64,000 nucleotides of DNA, from NCBI RefSeq assembly GCF_006716315.1, contig NZ_VFOV01000001.1, positions 3,488,501-3,552,500 of the forward strand, given 5' to 3'. This document shows positions 8,952 through 15,928 of the stretch, one piece after another. A program made the translations under genes and the position numbers. Each line of letters starts with the position of its first letter. Positions within the stretch are counted from its first letter, which is position 1. This DNA comes from Nocardioides albertanoniae. GTDB taxonomy: Bacteria; Actinomycetota; Actinomycetes; Propionibacteriales; Nocardioidaceae. The notes beneath the pieces were generated by a model that ran no database searches, was not told where the DNA came from, and saw only the letters and a list, made by a program, of their open reading frames with translations.

Positions 8952-9908
8952 ATGAGCACTCCTCCTCTGCCCGGGCCCGTCGCCGTCATCGCCGGCGGGC
9001 TGAGCCACGAGCGCGACGTGTCGCTGGCCTCCGGCCGCAACCTCGTGCGCGAGCTTTCGGCGCTGGGTGTGGAGGTGGCTGCCTATGACTTCGATCGGGC
9101 CCTGCTGCACAACCTCGAACGCGACAAGGCCGTCGTGGCGCTGCCCGCGCTGCACGGCCAGTTCGGTGAGGACGGCGAGATCCAGACGCTCCTCGAGCTG
9201 ATCGGTGTCCCCTACGTCGGCACCGACTCCGCCTCCTGCCGGGTCGCCTTCGACAAGGCCGCCGCGCGCGAGATCCTGCGCCGCGGCGGCATCCCGGTGC
9301 CCGACTCGGTCTCGCTCTCGGCCACGACCTTCCGCGACGTCGGCGCACCCGTGCTGATGGAGCACGTCATCTCCCGCATGGGCGAGCGCGTCGTCGTCAA
9401 GCCGTCGCGAGGTGGCTCGGCGCTCGGCATCACCGGTGTCGACGGCCTCTCGGCCCTCCCGGCCGCCCTGGTCAAGACCTACGCCTACTGCGACGAAGCG
9501 CTCATCGAGCGCTTCCACTCCGGCATCGACGTCTCCGTGGTGGTGCACGAGACCGAGTCCGGCGCCAAGCCCCTGACGCCGATCGCCATCGACTTCAGCA
9601 AGGGCCACGAGTTCGACTTCGCCGCCCGCTACACCGCCGAGTTCGTCGGCTTCGGTCGCCCCGACCTCCCCGACTCGCTGCTCGCCAAGCTCGGCGAGAC
9701 CGCCGTACGCGCCCACGAACTGCTCGGCATGCGCGACATCTCCCGCACCGACTTCATGGTCACCCCCGAGGGCAGCTTCGTCGTGCTCGAGGTCGCCATC
9801 ACCCCCGGCGCCACCGAGACCAGCGTCTTCCCCTTCGCCGCCAAGCACGACGGCACCTCGATGGGCGAGGTCACCCTCGCCCTCCTCCAGCGCGCCCTCG
9901 ACCGCTGA
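8952..9908 (+). CDS. D-Ala-D-Ala ligase-like ATP-grasp enzyme (altered metal site)
   Basis: The 318-aa protein follows the Ddl fold: GGLSHERDVSL at 15-25, HGQFGEDGEIQ at 68-78, the phosphate loop GGSALG at 154-159 and R265/D267 (RTDF). The C-terminal metal motif reads E280-V-A282-I-T-P-G, whereas characterised Ddl enzymes have E-x-N. The Asn that binds the second Mg2+ is therefore Ala. The Tyr-Ala-Lys-Tyr loop of canonical Ddl is also not obvious. It should ligate an amino acid or similar substrate with ATP, but D-Ala-D-Ala synthesis is doubtful. It lies in tandem with the RAM-domain gene and converges on the inverted-repeat unit at 9917-11217. Confidence 0.8.
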   Translation: MSTPPLPGPVAVIAGGLSHERDVSLASGRNLVRELSALGVEVAAYDFDRALLHNLERDKAVVALPALHGQFGEDGEIQTLLELIGVPYVGTDSASCRVAFDKAAAREILRRGGIPVPDSVSLSATTFRDVGAPVLMEHVISRMGERVVVKPSRGGSALGITGVDGLSALPAALVKTYAYCDEALIERFHSGIDVSVVVHETESGAKPLTPIAIDFSKGHEFDFAARYTAEFVGFGRPDLPDSLLAKLGETAVRAHELLGMRDISRTDFMVTPEGSFVVLEVAITPGATETSVFPFAAKHDGTSMGEVTLALLQRALDR

Positions 9909-9916
9909 CGCGGGTC

Positions 9917-10002
9917 GGCTGGGATACCCGGTCGACCGGGTATCCCTGGACATGATGGGCGCTGAAACACCCACCAGGTCCATGAAGTGCCCGTCAAGCA
10001 GC
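9917..10002 (+). repeat. Left 86-bp inverted repeat with a 26-bp perfect palindrome
   Basis: This arm is the reverse complement of 11132-11217 without gaps, at 74 of 86 positions by hand alignment. It contains a perfect 26-bp palindrome at 9921-9946 (arms starting GGGATACCCGG, centre TCGA). The 12 differences all lie in the inner part of the arm (9952-10000). Confidence 0.9.
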
Positions 10003-10039
10003 ACTGTTCATCTCGCCATTCGGTGGTCGACCGTTTACT

Positions 10040-11005
10040 TCAGGCTGCTGACCGCGCGAAAGCGGCGCGAATCTTGGCGGCGACCCGCTCGGGGTGGGCG
10101 AGGTCAGCCCAGGACAGCCGGATGCATCGCCAGCCCGTGAGGTCCTCGATCATCTCCTGCCGACGCTTCTCCCGAAGCACCGCATCGGTGGCTGACTCGC
10201 CCTCGCGTCGCAGCTCCTCATATTTGATGCGCCCGTCAAACTCGACCCACACGCCGTACTCCGGCCACGCGAAGTCAAGTCGCGCGACTACGCGTCCCGA
10301 TTCGTCACGAACCTCGTACTGCAGGCAAGGCATCGGAAGCGCTTGAGCGAAGCAGAGATGCAACACCCTCCCTTCGCCAACGGACTCGATGCGTCCGTCA
10401 GCGAGCCGGAGGACCAGGTCGGTGGTCAGGGTCTGCGGCCAATGATCCATCGTGCCGGCATACCGCTGGACCACTTGCTCCATCGTCACGAGCTTGCGAT
10501 GGAGCAAACAGCTCGCCAGGACGAGGCCGACCTCAACCGTTGCCAACGTAGTGACCTCGAGTAGTGCCCGCACCGGCGATGTGACGTCGACATCGCCCAG
10601 ACGGATGACGTCGCCATCGATCAGGCGTCCGCGATGTTGTTGGATGCCGGCTTCCTTCCGCCCGCTTCTTCCGTCTCTCCGCGTCAGATGCACGTTGCGC
10701 AGATCCAGACCCCACGTCGGGATCGGGTCGGGAAATAAGGCGATAGCGGAGGTATGGGAGACCACCACGTCCGTCTTCGCTTGCCTGGCCGCAGCTCTAG
10801 CTCGCACCGCATGCCTCGAGCGATCGTCGAGCGCCGCGAACGGCGCCGCATTCACGTACGCACCGCGGCGAGCTCGTACCCACTCTCCCGACCGGACAGC
10901 ACGCAGGATCGCGGCATCGTCGTAGCCTGAGGCGAGCAACTCCCGTCGCAACTGGATGGGCATGAGACGCACGTCGTCTGGTTCGAGATTCATGCCGCTC
11001 AGCAT
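10040..11005 (-). CDS. AbiEi-like HTH plus DUF559/Vsr-type nuclease domain protein
   Basis: The 321-aa protein has an N-terminal winged-helix segment (residues about 15-52, ending RRGAYV) of the type found in AbiEi antitoxins. A middle domain follows, then a C-terminal DUF559 domain of the Vsr/PD-(D/E)xK class, with LDFAWPEYG at 243-251 and the catalytic-type E-x-D-G-x-x-K-Y (VEFDGRIKY) at 254-262. The start is uncertain: the ATG at 11005 (AGG 8 nt upstream) or the ATG at 10993. No AbiEii toxin partner is adjacent. The gene is alone between two inverted repeats, and it may nick or process DNA; this is an inference. Confidence 0.75.
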   Translation of the reverse strand: MLSGMNLEPDDVRLMPIQLRRELLASGYDDAAILRAVRSGEWVRARRGAYVNAAPFAALDDRSRHAVRARAAARQAKTDVVVSHTSAIALFPDPIPTWGLDLRNVHLTRRDGRSGRKEAGIQQHRGRLIDGDVIRLGDVDVTSPVRALLEVTTLATVEVGLVLASCLLHRKLVTMEQVVQRYAGTMDHWPQTLTTDLVLRLADGRIESVGEGRVLHLCFAQALPMPCLQYEVRDESGRVVARLDFAWPEYGVWVEFDGRIKYEELRREGESATDAVLREKRRQEMIEDLTGWRCIRLSWADLAHPERVAAKIRAAFARSAA

Positions 11006-11131
11006 GACGAAGACCTGCGACAATCTCGGGCCTGCCAGAGCGGGCTGTGGATAACTCGATCCCCAAGTGACGCTGTGGACACTCACCGGCCCGCGATAAT
11101 CCGAGCATGGCCATACTCCGAGACGCTCGGG

Positions 11132-11217
11132 GCGGCTTGACGGGCACTTCGTGGACTTGAGGGCCGTTACTTTGCCCGTCATGTCCAGGGATACCCGGTC
11201 GACCGGGTATCCCAGCC
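11132..11217 (-). repeat. Right 86-bp inverted repeat with a 26-bp perfect palindrome
   Basis: Partner of the arm at 9917-10002. The identical 26-bp palindrome lies at 11188-11213. Read on the minus strand, it is followed by the nuclease gene, with about 126 bp between the arm and the gene start. Confidence 0.9.
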
Positions 11218-11237
11218 CGGTCGACCGACGGCAGGCG

Positions 11238-12353
11238 TCAGCTCAGGCCGGTGAGCTTGCCGGCGATGCCGCCGGCGGCCTTGAGGGCGACGCCTTCCTC
11301 GAAGTTGCGGGTCACCTGGGGCACGTGCTTCTCGGCCTCCTCGATCGCGCTGGTGAGCACGTCGGAGGCCGGGGTGTCGGGCCACAGGTAGAGGGAGAGG
11401 GCGCCGGGGATCGAGTTGACCTCGTTGATGTAGACCTCGCCCTTGCCGTCGGAGAGGAAGTCGATGCGGAGGATGCCGGTCAGGCCGGTGAGCTCCACGA
11501 CGCGTGCGGCAAGGTCCTTGATCTGCTTGGTGACCGACTCCTCGACCTGCGCGGGAAACTCGCGCGGGGAGGAGGAGAGACCGTCGGTGTGGACGTACTT
11601 GGCGGAGTAGTCGTACATCTTCGCCTCGTCGGAGCGCAGCGGGCGCTCGACGTCGCTGACCGCGACCTCGGGCGCGGTGCGCACCGAGGCGTTGAGGTCG
11701 AAGAGGTCGGGGCGGTACGGCTCGACGACCGCGCCGGCACGCAGGTGCGGCGAGGTGTTGAGGAGCGCGAGACCGGTCTCGTAGTCGTCGACGACCTCGA
11801 TGCCGATCGAGGAGCCACCGAAGCGCGGCTTGACGATGTAGGGGCCGGTGAAGGAAGGCTCCGCGAACCGGGAGAGCAGCTCACGCTGCAGCGACGGGAG
11901 GCCGGCGTTGAGCATGACCGCGCCGAAGGCGAGCTTGTCCATGCCGAGCGCGGCCGAAGCCGGGGTGGCGCCGGTGGCCCGAAGGCCCGCGAGCTCGAAG
12001 AGCCACTGGATGCCGCCGGCCTCGCCCGCGCCGCCGTGGAAGGCGGAGAGGATCGGGCCGGTCTCGAGGCGCTTGCCGCCGCCGAAGCCACCGGTCGTGT
12101 AGAAGCCGTCGCCCTTCTCGGCGCCGAGGCGGAACTCGACCGGCTTGGAGCCCTTCGGCTCGCCGCCGAGGAAGTCGCGCGCCTCCTGCTTGGCGGGCAC
12201 CAGGAACCACTTGTCGGAACGCGCCCAGTAGAGGCACGTCACCTCCACACCGGCACCAGAGAGGACCCGCTCGGCCTGCAGGCCGGTGAGGATGCTGATG
12301 TCGTGCTCGGCGCTGGGGCCGCCGAAGACGATCGTCGCCTTGGTTACGCTCAT
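11238..12353 (-). CDS. D-Ala-D-Ala ligase-family ATP-grasp protein, divergent
   Basis: The 371-aa protein has FGGPSAEHDIS at 10-20, GGSSIG at 179-184, YSAKY at 249-253, RIDF at 296-299 and NEVNSIPG at 310-317 with both metal ligands (E311, N313). The usual HGxxGEDG loop reads HGGAGEAGG (106-114), and the end of the active site reads PGALSLYLW instead of PGxTxxSxxP. Canonical Ddl makes D-Ala-D-Ala for peptidoglycan; the altered loops suggest a different acceptor. It is the third gene of the hydrolase-Mur ligase-Ddl operon, 18 nt after the Mur ligase. By position it matches ddlA of mycobacteria, so a true Ddl role is not excluded. Confidence 0.82.
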   Translation of the reverse strand: MSVTKATIVFGGPSAEHDISILTGLQAERVLSGAGVEVTCLYWARSDKWFLVPAKQEARDFLGGEPKGSKPVEFRLGAEKGDGFYTTGGFGGGKRLETGPILSAFHGGAGEAGGIQWLFELAGLRATGATPASAALGMDKLAFGAVMLNAGLPSLQRELLSRFAEPSFTGPYIVKPRFGGSSIGIEVVDDYETGLALLNTSPHLRAGAVVEPYRPDLFDLNASVRTAPEVAVSDVERPLRSDEAKMYDYSAKYVHTDGLSSSPREFPAQVEESVTKQIKDLAARVVELTGLTGILRIDFLSDGKGEVYINEVNSIPGALSLYLWPDTPASDVLTSAIEEAEKHVPQVTRNFEEGVALKAAGGIAGKLTGLS

Positions 12354-12371
12354 TCGTGGGTCTCCTGGGTG

Positions 12372-13862
12372 CTACGCGTAATGGTCGGGGAGGTCATTCT
12401 CATACAGCACCACGTCGCCCTCCTTGGCCGCGGTCAACGCGTGGTCGGCTGCCGCCTTGCGGCTCTCGAACGTGGTGGTTCGCGCCGGCTCCCCCGCCCG
12501 CAGCGCTTGTCGGTTGGTGCGACCGACGATGCACAGGTGCATCTTGTCGGAGGCCGTGGCAGCCCGCGCGAACTCGGTGTTGCGCGCCGCCTGCTCGGTG
12601 CCCAGCTCGACCATACCGGGGGTGATGGTCCACACCGTGCCCGACTCCCCTGCCAGCCTCTTGGCCTTGGCCAGTGCTGACGCGGCACCGGTCGGGTTGG
12701 AGTTGAAGGTGTCGTCGACGACCCACACGCCGCCGGGGGTCTTGTTGGCCTCTGCCCGGTGGGGCGTGCCGGGGATCGACGTCAGCCGCTCGGTGATCGT
12801 CTCGATCGGCACCTCGACCGCGAGCGCGAGACCGACGGCGATGGCCACGTTGATCGGGTGCCCGACCTCGTCGGGAAGGTCCACGGCGTACGCCTCGCCG
12901 TTGATCTGCAGATGACCGTCAGCGACCACGACGTCGGCGGTGGTGCCCGGGATCGCGGAGCAGGCGATGACTCGCTTGCTGGCCCGCAGGTTCTCGGCGA
13001 TGAGGGCGAGCTCGGGCACGTCGATGTTGAGCACGACGGTGGAGGCGTTGGGGAGGATCTCCGACTTGGCCTTCACGATCGTCTCGCGCGACTTCATCCG
13101 CTCCAGGTGGGCCTCGCCGATCGTGGTGATCGCGGCGACCTCGGGCGGGAAGATCTCGGTGAGCTTCGCGATCTCGCCGGGGCCGTAGGTGCCCATCTCG
13201 GCCACGAAGATGTCGGTGCCGGGCTGGAGACGGTCGTTGACCGCACGGGAGAGGCCCATCGCGTTGTTGAAGGAGGCCGGCGAGGCGAGCGTCGACCAGC
13301 GGCCCTGCATGAGGTGGGTGGCGTAGTTCTTGGTCGAGGTCTTGCCGTAGGAGCCGGTGATCGCGACGATCCGCGGGGCGACCTTCTTGATGGTGGCGGC
13401 GGCCTGCACCTGCCACTTCTTCGCCATCGACCTCTCGACCGGCCACATGATCGCCAGCGCCGCCTCGGCGAGCGGCACGGCCAGGATCGGCAGCAGCCCG
13501 GCGGCGACCGGCGCGAGGAGCGCGATCAGCACGGTCACGAGCGCGTGCAGCACGAAGAGCACCGCGGCCAGACGCTTGACGCGGTCGGTCCAGACCAGCG
13601 GCTTCGCACCCTTGAACGACATGCCCACCGGCCAGCCGACGAACAGCAGCGCCCCGACGATCGCCCCGTAGGGCAGCACGAACGCGGCCAGACAGACCAC
13701 GATCACCGCGCCGAGGAGGATCGCCTCGACCGGGCGGGCCTTGATCCAGATCCACTCGATCGCGAACAGCCGCGTCGGCTCGTAGTGCTCACGCTGAGCC
13801 ACCCGCAGCCAGCGGTAGTAGGAGACCAGGGTCAGCACGGAGGCGACCAGGACGATCCACAT
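12372..13862 (-). CDS. Membrane-anchored MurF-like Mur ligase
   Basis: The 496-aa protein starts with hydrophobic helices at about 1-19, 48-80 and 98-140, replacing the UDP-binding first domain of MurF. A Mur ligase ATPase domain follows with the P-loop TGSYGKTST at 169-177, AEMGTYGPGEI at 221-231 and the Lys region VKAKSEIL (candidate carbamylated Lys). The C-terminal domain has TPHRAE at 366-371 and DDTFNSNP at 383-390, the MurF hallmark (DxYNANP). It should form an amide bond between a membrane-bound or membrane-proximal acid and an amine. Spacing to its neighbours is 20 and 18 nt, so the three genes are one operon. The substrate is unknown. Confidence 0.85.
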   Translation of the reverse strand: MWIVLVASVLTLVSYYRWLRVAQREHYEPTRLFAIEWIWIKARPVEAILLGAVIVVCLAAFVLPYGAIVGALLFVGWPVGMSFKGAKPLVWTDRVKRLAAVLFVLHALVTVLIALLAPVAAGLLPILAVPLAEAALAIMWPVERSMAKKWQVQAAATIKKVAPRIVAITGSYGKTSTKNYATHLMQGRWSTLASPASFNNAMGLSRAVNDRLQPGTDIFVAEMGTYGPGEIAKLTEIFPPEVAAITTIGEAHLERMKSRETIVKAKSEILPNASTVVLNIDVPELALIAENLRASKRVIACSAIPGTTADVVVADGHLQINGEAYAVDLPDEVGHPINVAIAVGLALAVEVPIETITERLTSIPGTPHRAEANKTPGGVWVVDDTFNSNPTGAASALAKAKRLAGESGTVWTITPGMVELGTEQAARNTEFARAATASDKMHLCIVGRTNRQALRAGEPARTTTFESRKAAADHALTAAKEGDVVLYENDLPDHYA

Positions 13863-13882
13863 GATTGTTCAGCCCCTCGGGT

Positions 13883-14623
13883 TCAGTTCGTACGCAGGTC
13901 GTCGATGGCGACGCGCAGGCTCTTGACCAGCCCGGCGTCGAGCAGATGGGCGGAGCCCGGGACGATCTCCAGGGTCGCGTTGTCGCCCAGGATCGCCATG
14001 GCCTCGTCGGGCATCCAGGACGGGGCGGCGGTGTCGTTCTCGCCCCAGACCAGCTTGACCGGCAGGTCGGTGGCGGCGACGGACTCCAGCTGCTCGGTGT
14101 AGTCGTCGTTGACGGCCTTCACGAGCACCTCGCGCATCACGCCCTTGGCGTTGCGGTAGTCCGACGAGCCGTACTTCTCGCGCAGCCCATCCATCCTGGA
14201 CTCGGAGATGAGCTTCTTGGCGTACGCCCAGCGGCCGATCCGGTAGGCGAGCTTGGGCTTGCCGCCGGTCTTCGGGCGGAAGAGCGGCAGACCGGTGATC
14301 ACCAGGCCACGGACCAGCTCGGGATGTGCGGCGGCAAGCTGCACGGCGACCCGGCCGCCGAAGGAGTGACCGACGAGCACCGGGCGGTCGAGATCGCGCA
14401 GGATCTCGGCCAGCCACTCGGCGTACTGCCTCGTGTTCCAGGCCTCGTCGGGGGCAGGGGTCGCACCGAAGCCGGGCTGGTCGAGCGCGAGCGCGTCCAG
14501 GCCGTCCAGGGTCGAGCCCCAGTCGCTGCGGTTGCGCGCCCAGCCGTGCAGGGCGACGACGGTGGCAGCACCTTTGCCGTGCTTCTCACCGAAAGCACGT
14601 CCATCCAGCAGGGTCGTCAACAC
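13883..14623 (-). CDS. Alpha/beta hydrolase
   Basis: The 246-aa protein has the nucleophile elbow GHSFGG with Ser near residue 87, an oxyanion-type HGWARN segment, an acid in VWGENDT and a His in PGSAHLL, a full catalytic triad. No signal peptide is present. The GTG at 14623 is preferred (AAGG 8 nt upstream); TTG at 14620 is possible. It is the first gene of the operon with the Mur-like and Ddl-like ligases, which suggests it hydrolyses an ester or amide in the same pathway. A longer frame upstream is antisense to the trans-sulfuration gene and is not used. Confidence 0.85.
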   Translation of the reverse strand: MLTTLLDGRAFGEKHGKGAATVVALHGWARNRSDWGSTLDGLDALALDQPGFGATPAPDEAWNTRQYAEWLAEILRDLDRPVLVGHSFGGRVAVQLAAAHPELVRGLVITGLPLFRPKTGGKPKLAYRIGRWAYAKKLISESRMDGLREKYGSSDYRNAKGVMREVLVKAVNDDYTEQLESVAATDLPVKLVWGENDTAAPSWMPDEAMAILGDNATLEIVPGSAHLLDAGLVKSLRVAIDDLRTN

Positions 14624-14698
14624 GGCCGCAACCTTATCCGGGACCGCCCCTCGACCCGTAACCGCGCGTCGGGTGAGCGTCCGATTACGCTCGGCCAC

Positions 14699-15766
14699 AT
14701 GGATCACAAGCCCGCCACGATCGCCGTCCACGCCGGGCGGCCGGCCCACGAGCCCGACCAGCCGCTCAACGTACCGATCACGATGGCCTCGACCTATGTC
14801 GCCGGCGGCGACAAGGAGTACGGGCGCTACACCAACGACTCCTGGGTGGCGTTCGAGGAGGCGCTGGGCAGGCTCGAGGGCGGCCGAGCGCTCTCCTTCT
14901 CCTCCGGTCTGGCGGCGGTCGCGACCCTCCTCGACCTGGTCAACGACTCGGTGGTCGTGGCCACCGAGCAGAGCTACCTGGGCACGATCGGGCAGCTGGC
15001 CGACCTCGAGGCGCGCGGACGCCTCACCGCGAGGCTGGCCGACTTCTCCGACACCGACGCGGTCGTCCGGCTGCTCGAGAAGCTCGACGGCGAGGTCGCG
15101 CTGGTGTGGATCGAGACGCCGACCAACCCGGGCATGCAGCTCGCCGACCTGCCGGCGATCATCGCCGCGGCACACAAGGCCGGCGCACGGGTCGTGGTCG
15201 ACAACACCTTCGCCACTCCCCTGCTCCAGCAGCCGCTCGCCCTCGGCGCCGACATCGTCATCCACTCGGCCACCAAGTTCATCGCGGGACACTCCGACGT
15301 GGTCATGGGCGCGGCCGTCGTCTCCGACGACGCCCTCTGGGACGTGCTCAAGGCCCGTCGCGACCTGCTCGGCGCCATCCCCGGACCGTTCGAGGCGTGG
15401 CTGGCGCTGCGAGGCATCCGTACGCTGCACCTGCGTGTCGAGCGCTCGGCGGCCAACGCCGCCGAGCTCGCCGAGCGGCTGGCCGCGCACCCCGCCGTCG
15501 CCGAGGTGCGCTACCCGGGGTTCGGAGGAATGCTGGCCGTCGTGCTGCCCACCGCGGAGCAGGCCGACTTCCTCACCCACGCCACCTCGCTGTGGGTCCA
15601 CGCCACCTCGCTCGGAGGCGTCGAGTCGACCTTCGAGAGGCGTCGGCGCTGGAAGACCGAGTCGGCGACCGTGCCCGACGGGCTGGTGCGGATGTCGGTC
15701 GGCGTCGAGGACGTCGACGACCTCTGGGCCGATCTCGAGCAGGCGCTCGGCCGGCTCGAGCGCTAG
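14699..15766 (+). CDS. PLP-dependent trans-sulfuration enzyme family protein, shortened
   Basis: The 355-aa protein belongs to the cystathionine gamma-synthase/lyase family. It has YTNDSW near residue 41, SSGLAA, VDNTFATP and the PLP lysine in HSATKFIAGHSD. Family members are usually 380-400 aa. Here the segment after AEVRYPGF joins GGML directly, dropping about 20 residues, and the usual GGVESL-hPaxMTH loop reads GGVESTFERRRRWK. The substrate is therefore uncertain. The start has no clear Shine-Dalgarno. Its last codon and TAG stop lie at the edge of the MITE-like repeat. Confidence 0.83.
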   Translation: MDHKPATIAVHAGRPAHEPDQPLNVPITMASTYVAGGDKEYGRYTNDSWVAFEEALGRLEGGRALSFSSGLAAVATLLDLVNDSVVVATEQSYLGTIGQLADLEARGRLTARLADFSDTDAVVRLLEKLDGEVALVWIETPTNPGMQLADLPAIIAAAHKAGARVVVDNTFATPLLQQPLALGADIVIHSATKFIAGHSDVVMGAAVVSDDALWDVLKARRDLLGAIPGPFEAWLALRGIRTLHLRVERSAANAAELAERLAAHPAVAEVRYPGFGGMLAVVLPTAEQADFLTHATSLWVHATSLGGVESTFERRRRWKTESATVPDGLVRMSVGVEDVDDLWADLEQALGRLER

Positions 15767-15928
15767 GGCATGTCTGGCAAAGACACGGCGGCCGCGAGCG
15801 GCGTTTCGGGCCGATCTGGCCAGGCGTCCGCTGCGAAGGCATCCCGGAGGCTGTCGAGCGGCAGCAACGCAGCCAGATCGGATGCGAAACGTCGCATAGC
15901 GGGCGTGGATCTGCCAGACATGCCCTAG
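15763..15928. repeat. MITE-like imperfect palindrome, 166 bp
   Basis: Both ends read CTAGGGCATGTCTGGCA inwards as inverted repeats, and similarity continues for about 60 bp (GTTTCG and CCGATCTGGC blocks recur). It carries no gene. The TAG stops of both convergent neighbours fall in its terminal CTAG. Confidence 0.8.

Larger units (their letters stand above)
9917..11217. mobile_element. Candidate REPtron-like unit: nuclease gene between inverted palindromic repeats
   Basis: A 1301-bp block comprises the two 86-bp inverted arms and the AbiEi/DUF559 gene. It sits between the convergent stops of two Ddl-like genes. No DDE, HUH or serine/tyrosine recombinase motifs and no clear target-site duplication are visible. 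The layout resembles RAYT genes flanked by REP palindromes, but with an unrelated nuclease-type protein. Mobility is not proven. Confidence 0.5.

Noticed and set aside
9917..11217. Standard insertion sequence
   Set aside because: The encoded protein has no DDE, HUH or recombinase motif and no target duplication is visible, so no IS family name is given.
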